NCBI GenBank assembly: GCA_965247055.1
Contig: CBDFGE010000005.1
Span: forward strand, 520,861-584,860
From: CBDFGE01 sp965247055
GTDB lineage: Bacteria; Chloroflexota; Dehalococcoidia; Lucifugimonadales; JAGWBF01
Reading direction: 5' to 3'
Length of the DNA stretch: 64,000 bases
Position numbers and translations under genes: made by a program. Below are positions 17,283 to 25,938 of the stretch, one piece after another. The notes beneath the pieces are model-generated. The model was not told the origin of the DNA. It saw only the letters and a list, made by a program, of their open reading frames with translations, and did not search any database. Position 1 is the stretch's first letter, and the number at the start of each line of letters is the position of its first letter.

Positions 17283-18640
17283 GTGGGCGTCACCCGGCAG
17301 ATAGCAAACGAGATAGTAGAGGCGAAGTTCCAGGATATCCCTGGACCGGCGATGGAGAGGACAAGACGGGCGATCCTGGACGATGTCGGGATCGGGTTCT
17401 TGGGCTACTCTGTGGCCGGCCAGCCCCTTGTCGAGTACGCAAAGGACGTGGGAGGGGGACGGCCGGAGGCGACCCTCATCGGCGATGGGACCAGGGTTTC
17501 ATGTGTCGCCGCCGCAGCGGTGAATGCCCAGATGGCGTGCGATACCAACTTCAACGAAACTGGGCCCGGCCACCACGAGCTATCTTCCCTGGCTCAGACC
17601 GCTATATCGGTCGGCGAGCGGGTAGGCGCCAGCGGCAAGGATGTCATAACCGCCGTGGCCCTGTCCTACGAGATGAACGGACGATTCACCAGGGCCGCCC
17701 TCCCGGCTGAGATCATCGGCGGATACGGCAGCAAGCGACACATCGTCCTGTCCGTCACCATTGCCGCGGCCAAACTCCTGGGCCTGGACGAAACTCAGAT
17801 CAACCATGCCATCGGTATAGCCTGGTACTACTCGCCTCCTCCCCAGGAGTTCATATACCACCACAGCTGGTGGAAAAGGATAGCCTCATTCCACCTGGGG
17901 ACCTGCCAGCTGGGGGTCCAGTCGGCCCTGCTGGCCCAGAAAGGGTTCGAGGGGCCCTCGGACCTGCTGGAAAAAGAGACTTTCTACGACCTGGAACGGC
18001 TGATGTGGTCTCCCAGTCCCTATCACTATCCCGCCAACGAGCTGCTCCTCAAGCCGTGGATATCTCCCCGGGGAACGCAACCCGGGCTTCAGGCCGCCCT
18101 AGAGATCGTAGCGGAGCAAGAGATCGGCCCCGAGGAGATCGACGAGATCATCTTCACGGGGAAGAGCCTGTACTTCGACTTCCCCTTCAACAATCCCGCG
18201 CCGGTGGAGTACTGGGATGCGATCTATAGCGTCCAGTGGCAGTTCGCCATGGCGCTCCTGGGTTACGAGGCAGGGGCCGCGTGGACGACGGAGGAGCGAT
18301 TGAGGGACCCGGCGTGCATCGCACTGGCGAGAAAGGTCAAACTACAGGAGGACAGCTACGCCTCGGAGGTATGGGACAGCGGCCAGACCGTGGCCGACGA
18401 CTACCCCAACGAGGTGGAGATCTTGGCAGGGGGCCGCCGGTACAAGAAGCGAAAGACCTACAGAGAAAATCTCGGGAGCCCGGTGCGCCCCTATCCCCTG
18501 AGCAGCTAGAGGGGAAGTTCAGGACCCAGGCGGTGCCGGTGATCGGCGAGGGGCGGTGCGAAGAGCTGCTGGGGATGCTGAGCAGGCTCGAGGAGCAGCG
18601 GGACATAAGGGAACTCACGCGGCTTTTCGGGGCGGCCTAG
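17283..18640 (+). pseudogene. MmgE/PrpD-family protein (copy A), frameshifted near the C-terminus
   Basis: A GTG start after GAGGAGG opens a 408-residue frame that stops at 18507-18509. The remaining C-terminal 45 or so residues (PLSPEQLEGKFRTQAVPVIG and onward to 18640) follow in another frame. Comparison with copy B at 18715-20082 shows the break lies around 18490, just after ENLGSPV. The body is a typical MmgE/PrpD fold (2-methylcitrate dehydratase, cis-aconitate decarboxylase family) with ILDDVGIGFLGYS, GDGTRVSCVAAAAVNAQMA and LKPWISPRGTQP. If the frameshift is real, the protein loses its last helices. If it is an assembly indel, this is an intact 450-residue paralogue of B. Confidence 0.82.
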
Positions 18641-18714
18641 AAGCCCGTTCGTTGAGGTCACAGGCGGAGGAGAAGCGGCCCGCGAGAGATGCGCAGCCTC
18701 GCTGGCTCGAACTC

Positions 18715-20082
18715 CTAGCGGGGCTTGTAGAGGTCGGTGATGCACCTTACATCGTCCTGCTTTTCCAGGCCGGCCAGCGCGGCAACCAGCTCTCTGCTCT
18801 GCGCCTCCCCCAGCACGGGGGCTACCTGGGTCCGGAACTTGCGCTCCAGCAGCTCTTTGGGCATCGGGTTCAGGGAGCTCCCCAGAGCCTCGCCGTAGGT
18901 CTTGGCCCTGCTGTAGCGCCTGCCCTTCGCCACCACCTCTACCTCTGTGGGGGCCTCGTTGGTGTAACGTACCCCGCTCTCCCATATCTCGGTAGCCCGG
19001 GGTAGCTCCTCTAGCTTCACCTTTGTGGCCACGGCCAGGCAAGCCGGGTCCTTGAATCGCTCCTCGGCGAGCCACTCGGGCCCCGCTTCATACCCCATCA
19101 ACGCCATGGCAAAAGCCCACTGTACGCTGTACACGGCGTCCCGGTAGCCTCTGGGCTCCGGATTGTCGAAGGGGTGCTGGAAGTATAGCCTCTTGGCCTT
19201 GAACCTGATCTCCTCGATATCCTCCAGTGCGATCCCCTCCTCTTTGACGATCTCGAGGGTGGACTGGATAGCCGGCTGGGTGCCCCGGCTGGAGATCCAG
19301 GGCTTGAGATGCATCTCGTTGGCGGGGTAGTAGTAAGGGCTGGGGGACGAAACTAACCGGTCGAGGTCGTGGCGGCCTCCGATCTCGATAGAGTCCACGG
19401 GCCCTTCCATGCCCTTCCGGGCCATGAACGCCGCCAGGACTCCCCAGTGGCCCGCTCCCAGCTCGAGCGAGCGTCTTTCTTGTATATAGGTCGCGGAGGG
19501 CTGAGGCCCGAAATACCACGCTATCCCCATGGCGTGGTCCAGCTGGGCCGCGTCCAGTCCCAGGAGTTTGCCCGCGGCGATGGCCACCGACAGGGCCCGG
19601 TGGCGGCTGCTCCCGGGGAAAGAGGTGTCCCGCGGCGGCATCTCGCCCCTGATGAGCTCTAGCGGGAAGGCGGCCCTGTGAAACCGGGAGTTTATGTCGT
19701 ACGCCACCGCTACGGCCGTGATCACGTCTCGGCCGCTGGCTCCGAGGCGCTCGCCCACCGCCAGCGCCGCTTGGGCTATGTTGGAGAGGGAGTGTCCCCC
19801 GGGCCCCGTCTCCTCGAAGTCGGAGTCCGAGGCCAGCTGGGAGTTGACCCCCGCCGCCACCATGCACGACACCCTGGCCCCGTCGGCTATTACCGTGGAC
19901 TCGGGGGTCCCACCGACGTCCCGAGCATACTCGATGAGGTGCTTGCCCGCCATTGAGTAGCCCAAGAACGCGACTCCGACGTCATCGAGTATCCCGTCCC
20001 TTATCCTCGCGATGGCCGCTGGGGGAATATCCTCGTACCTCGCATCCGCGACTTCCCGGGCCAACTGCTGGGTGATCCCCAT
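18715..20082 (-). CDS. MmgE/PrpD-family protein (copy B)
   Basis: The protein has 455 residues and is intact. It begins MGITQQLAREVADARYEDIP, continues with ILDDVGVAFLGYSMAGKHL and ADGARVSCMVAAGVNSQLAS, and carries the helical domain typical of the family up to the KFRTQVAPVLGE tail. Family members dehydrate 2-methylcitrate (PrpD) or decarboxylate cis-aconitate. The active-site residues are not well enough known for me to choose between these. It faces copy A tail to tail, with about 75 bases between them, and lies downstream of a stand-alone Lrp/AsnC sensor domain on the same strand. The two share blocks along their whole length, so they arose by duplication. Confidence 0.9.
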   Translation of the reverse strand: MGITQQLAREVADARYEDIPPAAIARIRDGILDDVGVAFLGYSMAGKHLIEYARDVGGTPESTVIADGARVSCMVAAGVNSQLASDSDFEETGPGGHSLSNIAQAALAVGERLGASGRDVITAVAVAYDINSRFHRAAFPLELIRGEMPPRDTSFPGSSRHRALSVAIAAGKLLGLDAAQLDHAMGIAWYFGPQPSATYIQERRSLELGAGHWGVLAAFMARKGMEGPVDSIEIGGRHDLDRLVSSPSPYYYPANEMHLKPWISSRGTQPAIQSTLEIVKEEGIALEDIEEIRFKAKRLYFQHPFDNPEPRGYRDAVYSVQWAFAMALMGYEAGPEWLAEERFKDPACLAVATKVKLEELPRATEIWESGVRYTNEAPTEVEVVAKGRRYSRAKTYGEALGSSLNPMPKELLERKFRTQVAPVLGEAQSRELVAALAGLEKQDDVRCITDLYKPR

Positions 20083-20196
20083 AACATCAACCTCCGGGCG
20101 CGTGTTCGCTCTAGGGATGACGGGTCCGCTTGCGCTACCTCGGCCGCATACTGGAGACGGTCAGCGAGACGTCGGCGTCCAAGTCCGGACCTGCCG

Positions 20197-20433
20197 CTAT
20201 TGGACTACCGATACGCAGGTTACCGTACGCATCACCCCGGCGAGGGTGTGGACATTCTGCTCCACCAGGGTGCCGATGGCGGCCATATCTGGGGTTTCGA
20301 TCACGGCGATGACGTCGTAGGGCCCGGTGACGACGTTGGCCGACTGGACTCCGTTAACCTTCCCCAGGGCGATGGCTACCTCTCGCGATTTCCCGACAGC
20401 GGTCTCTATAAGGATGATGGCCTTCGTTGCCAT
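20197..20433 (-). CDS. Stand-alone Lrp/AsnC ligand-binding (RAM) domain protein
   Basis: The protein has 78 residues from the ATG at 20433 (GGGAGA upstream): MATKAIILIETAVGKSREV, then GVQSANVVTGPYDVIAVIE and a C-terminal THTLAG-like VHTLAGVMRTVT. This is the RAM/ACT-like effector domain of Lrp/AsnC regulators without the DNA-binding helix-turn-helix. Such small proteins may bind amino acids or modulate full-length Lrp proteins. It has its own near-consensus promoter and lies 114 bases upstream of the PrpD copy B gene, so the two may be co-transcribed. Confidence 0.88.
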   Translation of the reverse strand: MATKAIILIETAVGKSREVAIALGKVNGVQSANVVTGPYDVIAVIETPDMAAIGTLVEQNVHTLAGVMRTVTCVSVVQ

Positions 20434-20474
20434 GGGTCTCCCTGTTCTGACGTGCCGTAGCTGCATCCGACCCA

Positions 20475-20503
20475 ATTCTACGGCCAAGCGCAACGAGTGT
20501 CAA
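20475..20503 (-). promoter_or_regulatory. Strong promoter for the RAM-domain/PrpD-B transcript
   Basis: On the minus strand TTGACA (20498-20503) and TAGAAT (20475-20480) are 17 bases apart. It lies back to back with the plus-strand promoter at 20517-20545; only 13 bases separate the two -35 boxes, so one bound protein could control both directions. Confidence 0.65.
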
Positions 20504-20516
20504 TTAATTCAACGTG

Positions 20517-20545
20517 TTGACAGGCCAATGCTCTGCCGGTATGAT
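20517..20545 (+). promoter_or_regulatory. Strong promoter for the SRPBCC gene
   Basis: TTGACA (20517-20522) and TATGAT (20540-20545) are 17 bases apart, about 32 bases before the ATG at 20578. Divergent from the promoter at 20475-20503. Confidence 0.65.
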
Positions 20546-20577
20546 TTCCATGTTCTGTCTTGAGAGGTTACACATCC

Positions 20578-21076
20578 ATGCCGGATTTTCAGGTAAGCAA
20601 GTCGATTACCATCAACGCACCACCGGAGAAGCTATATGACATCGTGGCCGGCGTTACTCGCCATACCGAGCTGGCGGGCAGCGGCGAGATCCTGAGTGTC
20701 CGGAACCTGACCAGCGGCCCGGTGCGCTTGGGCACCACTTTCGAAGCCGACGAGAAGGTCTTTATGGCCGGGGGCAGAGCATGGAGCTGAAGGCCACCTC
20801 GTGGTTGTCACCAGCGACCGGGCCAAATCTTTCTCCTGGATCACCGTACCAGCCCTGCCGGACACCCTCCGGCGTCTGCAGTGGCGGTTCAGCTTCAGCC
20901 CCCAGGGTAGCGGCACCCAGGTGAGCCATGAGCTAGAGGTGGAGTGGGGGGACCTGAAGGGCCCCATGCTCCAGGGCCTCCGGGACAACTACGAGCAGGC
21001 CCGGGCGGGCATTGTGCGGGATGGTATGGACAAGACCCTTCAGAACCTGAAGAAGGCGGCCGAGAAAAGCGGGTAG
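20578..21076 (+). pseudogene. SRPBCC (START/Bet v1-like) protein, frameshifted
   Basis: The first frame gives MPDFQVSKSITINAPPEKLY, then the family pattern of a small hydrophobic-ligand barrel, up to TFEADEKVFMAGG, and ends at TGA 20788-20790. The second half continues in another frame: VVTSDRAKSFSWITVPALP, RFSFSPQGSGTQVSHELEVE and a C-terminal helix ending at 21076. Together they would make one protein of about 165 residues with a normal SRPBCC profile; the break lies around 20770-20795. Reading the TGA as selenocysteine gives no family-like sequence, so it is a true frameshift or an assembly indel. It has an excellent promoter. Confidence 0.75.
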
Positions 21077-21109
21077 CTTCACCGGCAGGTGACTGGGGGG
21101 AGGTGTCGT

Positions 21110-22768
21110 TGTCCAGGGAAAATGTCAGGGTTAAGTGTTCACCGAAAATGTCAGTAGTCCTTACCGCTGCTTGGTTTCACCGAAAGTGAAATAGATGGCT
21201 TGGCGTTGGGCTGTTCCCAGGCCTGGAGGAGGCGTTTGAGGGTGGCATAGCCGATGCCCAGTTCTCTGGCAGCTTGATTTCTGGAAAGCTCTCCCGATCC
21301 GATGCGCTGCACCACCGCGGCGAATCGCTGCTCAAACTCGGGGCGTTCATTCACCGAGGGCCGGCCGATGCGCTTGCCCTGCTGCCGCGCCCGCTCCATC
21401 CCGGCCACCACCAGGTCCCGGTGGACCTGCTTCCTTGCGGCGTCCTCATACCAGATGGTCTCGCCAGCCAGGGGTCCTAGAAGCACCGGGGCTCTGATAC
21501 GTTGCTTGGGCCTCCAGTCCGTCGGATCCGGGTCGGGAAGAATCGCTGTCACCGGACCGGCCGTCACCCGAGCCCGAAGTTCAGTAGCTAGCGCCGGCGC
21601 TTCTTGGGGAGTCAGAATCTGCTCCCGATGCCGCACCAGCAGACGACCATCCAGACGTTCCTGCACCTCTACTCGGGCCCCGGCATAGCTGGGGCGTTCC
21701 AGACTGGGAAAGAGTTGCAAAGCCCGCAGGTGGTATTGCACCGTGTTGTCTTTGGCCACTCTGCGCAACTCCTTGATGCACAGCACGCCACCCAGGTCCA
21801 ACTCCGGGTTCACTGGCCGGTAGGCCGACTCCGCCTAGTCCGCAGGCACCCCGAAGCGCTGGTTGAACCGAGGCAGAAACTTGGCCAGCACTTGATTCGC
21901 CTCCGCCAGGGTGCAAGCGCCAGCCAGACGAAGTTCCGCCACCAGCCTGTCCTGGAAGGTGCCGTTGGCTCGCTCCACCCTTCCTTTGGCCTCGGGACTG
22001 TGGGCCAATATCTGGGTGATCCCCAGTTCTCCCAGGGCCCGGCTCCATTGGGTTGATGGTCCTTTCCCGGGAACCTGGGATAGGTCCGATGGACGACGCC
22101 GTGGCTGAAAGACGGCATGCCCATCGGTGTACACCGCCATCGGCACCCCCCGACGTTCAATGATGCCCTGGAGCAGGGACAGGTAGCCTCGGGTATCCTC
22201 CTGTTCCTGGAATAGTGCATAGGGTGCCGTCCCGGTAGCGTCGTCCACCGCCAGCAGCAGCGTTAGCCAGGGCCCCCGGTCCTCCAGCCAGAGGTGGTGG
22301 CTCCCGTCCAATTGGAGCAGCATCCCCTCCTGAGGCATCCGTTGTCGGCGACACCGATGTTGTGGTGGCCGGCGGTGGCGGGGGCTGGTCAATCCGGCCC
22401 GTACCAGAATTCGCCTTAGCGTGGGCCTGGATAACATCACCCCTTCCCGCTCGGCCAGCAACTCGGTCAGATGGGTATGGTTGATCCCCTCGTAGCGTTC
22501 TTGGGCCAGGCTCGCCACCTGCTGCTGGATGGTCTCTGGAGTCGCGTTGGGTGGCACCCGGCCCCGGTTCTTATGCACCACTCCTCTGGCCCCTTCCTTA
22601 CGATAGGCCGCCAGCACTCGCCATCCCTGACGTTCACTTACTCCAAGCAGCGGGGCCGCCTCCTTCATCGTCCAGTGCCGCTCTAATACTCCGTTCAAGA
22701 TATGTAACCGGTTCTGCTCTTTCGTACTCAATGTCAGTCCTTCCATAAACTGACATTTTCCCTGAACA
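21110..22768. mobile_element. ISNCY (IS1202/ISDol1-like) insertion sequence
   Basis: The ends are 19-bp inverted repeats: TGTCCAGGGAAAATGTCAG at 21110-21128, and its complement with one mismatch at 22750-22768. A second, related copy of the repeat (TGTTCACCGAAAATGTCAG) follows inside the left end, near 21138-21156, as expected for multiple transposase binding sites. The element carries one minus-strand transposase reading frame interrupted by an amber stop. I see no clear target duplication. Confidence 0.85.
21151..22746 (-). pseudogene. ISNCY-type transposase with an internal amber stop and a resolvase-like tail
   Basis: The N-terminal part (22746-21838) has a helix-turn-helix (NGVLERHWTMKEAAPLLGVS) and an integrase-type DDE core: LLQLDGSHHLWLED, AVYTDGHAVF and the Glu region KGRVERANGTFQDRL. 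A TAG at 21835-21837 interrupts the frame after QRFGVPAD, and the same frame goes on with ESAYRPVNPELDLGGVLC and the usual beta-barrel end, VQERLDGRLLVRHR. Unusually, about 130 more residues follow, including VAGMERARQQGKRIGRPS and a terminal helix-turn-helix (SRNQAARELGIGYATLKRLL). These look like the C-terminus of a serine recombinase. Confidence 0.8.
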
Positions 22769-23072
22769 GTTACCTACTGACAAAATTGTAGACCTACAAC
22801 ACGGGAGGCATTGGTCAGTCGACCTGCCTCCCCCCTTAGTTTTAGCGCCCCTCTGGCGTCGGCCGCACCCCCACTGGGACGGTGATCAGGCATTCCCCCA
22901 CGCCTCCCGCCCTGGACAACGGATAGCACTTGGAGGCCCTTCGGAAGCTCCCGTGCCCGCAGGAATTCCGGGCGGTGCTACGCCTGTTTGTTGGCGTGGC
23001 TCCTTGTACGGTACAGGAGTTGCTCCCCGTCAGGCCGAGCTTGGCAAAAACGCTGGCTTAAGGTGACTGAGA
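22769..23072. other. Intergenic stretch after the IS, no gene seen
   Basis: I find no frame with a ribosome binding site and no RNA gene in this stretch. It separates the ISNCY element from the toxin-antitoxin operator. Confidence 0.5.
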
Positions 23073-23102
23073 ATGTTACCATAGTCATGACTATGGTAAC
23101 AT
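23073..23102. promoter_or_regulatory. Perfect palindromic operator of the toxin-antitoxin pair
   Basis: The 30 bases form a perfect palindrome: the left arm is ATGTTACCATAGTCA and the right arm is its exact complement, with no spacer. It ends 13 bases before the antitoxin ATG and overlaps the region where the ribosome binding site begins (CAGGAG). This position and symmetry fit autoregulation by the antitoxin. Confidence 0.75.
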
Positions 23103-23115
23103 CAGGAGTAGGCCG

Positions 23116-23343
23116 ATGAGGATCGTCAAGGCGTCAGAATTCAAAGCCAAATGTCTCCAGATCATGGAGGAGGTGGCGGCTACGGGCGAGACCGTGGTGA
23201 TTACCAAAAGGGGTATACCGATCACGGAGCTTATCCCGGCCAGGCGAAGGCCGACAACGTTCTTCGGGGCTCTCAAAGGCTCCATCTCTGTCGAAGGGGA
23301 CATCGTCGCTCCGCTAGACACAGAATGGGACGCGCTGTCGTGA
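23116..23343 (+). CDS. Phd/YefM-type antitoxin
   Basis: The protein has 75 residues; AGGAG precedes the ATG. The N-terminal MRIVKASEFKAKCLQIMEEV and GETVVITKRGIPITELIPA are the Phd/YefM DNA-binding fold. The C-terminal third (about 50-75, ending TEWDALS) would be the toxin-neutralising tail. The stop overlaps the toxin start as GTGA, the usual arrangement for coupled translation. Confidence 0.92.
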   Translation: MRIVKASEFKAKCLQIMEEVAATGETVVITKRGIPITELIPARRRPTTFFGALKGSISVEGDIVAPLDTEWDALS

Positions 23344-23747
23344 CGGGCGTTCTGCTGGATACCCATGTGCTGGTATGGCTGGTGGAAGGAGACGAACGTC
23401 TCGGTCACGATGCGCGGCGGCTGGCCGATGCGGCGGCGAAGGAGGATACGCTGTTGGTGTCTGCCATGACCTTCTGGGAGGTGGCGATGCTGGCGCGGCG
23501 CCACCGGCTGGTCCTGTCTCAGCCGGTAGCCGGCTGGCGGCAGAAGGTGCTGGAGCTAGGCATCGCCGAGGTGGCTATGTCGGGCGACATCGGTATCCTG
23601 GCCACGGAGTTGGAGGAGTTCCCGCCCGACCCCGCGGACCGCATCATTGCCGCTACGGCCGTGGCTCGTGGAGCCACTTTAACCACTGCCGATACAGGGA
23701 TCCTGGGCTGGAAGGGCCGCTTAAGCCGCCACGACGCCCGGACCTGA
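23340..23747 (+). CDS. vapC: PIN-domain toxin (VapC family)
   Basis: The protein has 135 residues from the GTG at 23340 that overlaps the antitoxin stop. The PIN nuclease acidic residues are visible: Asp7 in LLDTHVLVW, Glu in SAMTFWEVAML, Asp in PPDPADRIIAATA and Asp in TLTTADTGIL. Family members cleave RNA, commonly tRNA, when freed from the antitoxin. A tRNA-Arg gene lies 40 bases downstream on the other strand. An alternative in-frame ATG is about 14 bases upstream, inside the antitoxin gene. Confidence 0.92.
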   Translation: MTGVLLDTHVLVWLVEGDERLGHDARRLADAAAKEDTLLVSAMTFWEVAMLARRHRLVLSQPVAGWRQKVLELGIAEVAMSGDIGILATELEEFPPDPADRIIAATAVARGATLTTADTGILGWKGRLSRHDART

Positions 23748-23786
23748 CCGGCACCGCGGAAGCAAGTGAGCTTACGAAAAGGTTTG

Positions 23787-23862
23787 TGGCGTCCCAGGCA
23801 GGATTCGAACCTGCGACCCGCTGCTTAGAAGGCAGCCGCTCTATCCACTGAGCTACTGGGAC
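23787..23862 (-). tRNA. tRNA-Arg (anticodon UCU)
   Basis: The minus strand folds as a full cloverleaf: acceptor GTCCCAG pairs with CTGGGAC, the D arm is AGCTCAGTGGATAGAGC, the anticodon loop is TTCTAAG with TCT at 23827-23829, and the T arm is GCAGGTTCGAATCCTGC. The discriminator base is G and the 3' CCA is encoded (23787-23789). It reads AGA codons. Confidence 0.97.
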
Positions 23863-24003
23863 ACGACCACCCTGGGCGGGCCCATTCGCTGAAGAGGAGC
23901 CCCGGGGCCTCCACGCTATGTCCCATGTGGCGGGGCCACACCCGTAACGTATATTATGGACCGAAAGCACCGGTGTCGGCAACACCTCAGCGGGGCAGCG
24001 GGT

Positions 24004-24033
24004 TTGACAATTCCGGGCCCATCGTAGTAGGAT
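24004..24033 (+). promoter_or_regulatory. Candidate promoter of the dockerin gene
   Basis: TTGACA (24004-24009) and TAGGAT (24028-24033) are 18 bases apart, about 35 bases before the ATG at 24069. Confidence 0.5.
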
Positions 24034-24068
24034 GCGGTGACTTCCCACTTATCCAGAGGCGGCGGAAG

Positions 24069-24398
24069 ATGACCCATGTCGGCGTGCGCGGAATCAGAGC
24101 GGGTTTCGTTATTCTGCTGTTCCTGGCCGCCCTGGGTCTGAGCGTCGCCTACGTCTCTGCCGCCAGCATCTCCAGACCGGTTCCGGCCAGCATCACCCTG
24201 AACGTCCTCCCCATCCAGGCGTCGGCGGACGTTAACGCCGATGGCATTGTGGACTTTCGGGACTTGCTGGCGGTTACCAGGGCGCTCGACACCCACCCGG
24301 CTCCCGGGGCCGCCGAGGACGTTAATCACGATGGTGTCGTGGACGTGGCGGACCTGGCCGTAGTGGCCCTATATCAGGGACAGGAGGTACCAGCATGA
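24069..24398 (+). CDS. Small secreted dockerin type I protein
   Basis: The protein has 109 residues. A signal peptide (RAGFVILLFLAALGLSVAYV, ending near SAAS) is followed by two dockerin repeats with EF-hand-like calcium loops: ADVNADGIVDFRDLLAVTRA and EDVNHDGVVDVADLAVVALY. There is no other domain. The stop overlaps the ATG of the next gene as ATGA (24395-24398), so the two were probably translated together. Outside cellulosome-forming bacteria such lone dockerins are common in exported proteins; a cohesin partner is not seen here. Confidence 0.85.
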   Translation: MTHVGVRGIRAGFVILLFLAALGLSVAYVSAASISRPVPASITLNVLPIQASADVNADGIVDFRDLLAVTRALDTHPAPGAAEDVNHDGVVDVADLAVVALYQGQEVPA

Positions 24399-25920
24399 CT
24401 ATAAGGTTAGCTCCCAGGACAGTAATCGTGCTTGCCGCCATTCTGGCCGTAATCGTGGCGGGCATAGCCTAAGCTGCGATAGTATCCCGCGAGGTAGCGG
24501 GCACCTTCGTCATGGGCCAGGTCCAGACCAACGAGCAGACGTTGTTGCTGTACAGCCAGATAGACCCGAACGTCGGTCTGACGGAGCTTAACTTTGGTGT
24601 GGGCGACATCGATGCTTTCGGGTTCCTCAAGACTCCCCCCAGGGTCCCCTTCTGGGCCGCGAATGGGGGAAGCGTGCCCTTCAGGCTGACGCTCAGGGCG
24701 ACCAACGCGATGGTGACCCGGGGCGGCGGCAGCCCGACGCCCTTGGGGGAGGGTAGCCTGACCCTGCTCATGGGTCCCCGGGGAGGGGAGCTGGGGCCGG
24801 CGCCCTGCACTGGGTAGTGTTCGAGCCCAACGACGAGCCGTTCGCCCTGGATGCGGGGCTGAGGTTCCTGATGACCCCTGCGGACCTGGAGCTCGGCCCG
24901 GGGGATGTGGTCACCTTCACCGCCTTGTTCGAGGCCGAGGCGCTGGAAGGGCCATCGCCAGGCCCCGGACCTCCGCCGCCTCCGGGCCCCGTCAAGAGCA
25001 CCTTCGATGATGGCGACGAGGGTTGGAGGGTGTTCGGGGACGCCCAGGGTGCCTCGGCTGAGCCGGACCACAATCCTACGGGGGGCAACCCCGGCGGCTA
25101 CATCTCGGCCGCGGACGACGTGACCGGAGGCACGTGGTACTGGGAGGCGCCCGCCGGTTTCCTTGGTGACCAGTCGGAAATGGGCATGCTGTCCTTCGAC
25201 CTGAAGCAGTCGGCCACGGACAGGCCGTTCGATAACGACGACGTAGTCCTGGAGGGGGGCGGCACCACCCTGGTGTTCGACACGCCCAACAACCCCGGCA
25301 CCGACTGGACCCACTACGACGTGCCCCTGGAGGCTGGGGCGGGATGGCTGAACGAGGCCACCGGCAACCCGGCCACCCAGGGGGAGATGGTGGGGGTGCT
25401 GTCATCGCTGACGGCCCTGCGCATCCGGGGGGAGTACCGCACCGGGGCCGACACCGGGGGCCTGGACAACCCAGAGCTGAAGCCCCCGCCCGGGCTCCCG
25501 CCATTGCCCCTTGTCGAGGTGACCGTGGATGACGCGGACGCCGGGTTCCAGGTGCTGGGCGGGGCGTGGTCCGTGGCAACGGGTGCCGATGCCTTATTCG
25601 GTAACTACCATTTCCTCGCGCCGGGAACTGCGGGAGAGCGGGTGCGGTGGACGCCGGACCTGGGGGCTTCGGGGCCCTATGACGTGTACGCCCACTGGAC
25701 GGCGGCGGCCAACCGGGCCACCAACGCTCCCTACACCATCAACCACGCGGGCGGCTCCACTGTGGTGCGAGTGGACCAGCAGGTCAACGGGGGGCAGTTC
25801 AACCCTCTGGGGACCTTCGAGTTCGAGTTTGGGGTCAGCGGCTCGGTGGAGCTGTCCGCCGATGCCGACGGCTTCGTCATCGCCGACGCGGTCCGCTTCA
25901 GCCCGAAGCCAGCGCCGTGA
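24395..25920 (+). pseudogene. Secreted laminin-B / golvesin-domain protein, broken by a stop and a frameshift
   Basis: An ATG coupled to the dockerin stop begins a membrane-targeting segment (VIVLAAILAVIVAGIA), but a TAA at 24470-24472 cuts it exactly where the signal peptide would end. The same frame continues (GTFVMGQVQTNEQTLLLYSQ) to a TAG at 24815-24817. The following frame picks up with ALHWVVFEPNDEPFALDAGL, so a frameshift lies shortly before 24815. The 3' part (GTG at 24817 to 25920) has a Pro/Gly linker, a laminin-B-like domain (STFDDGDEGWRVFGD and GNPGGYI) and a golvesin/Xly-type domain at the end (YDVYAHWTAAANRATNAPYT, ADGFVIADAVRFS). The intact protein would be exported and bind carbohydrate or cell wall. 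As it stands only the last part could be made. Confidence 0.75.
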
Positions 25921-25938
25921 CGAGATCGGGCACTACTA

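Noticed and set aside
20788..20790. TGA in the SRPBCC gene as a second selenocysteine codon
   Set aside because: Continuing the frame past the TGA gives no SRPBCC-like sequence; the true continuation is in another frame.
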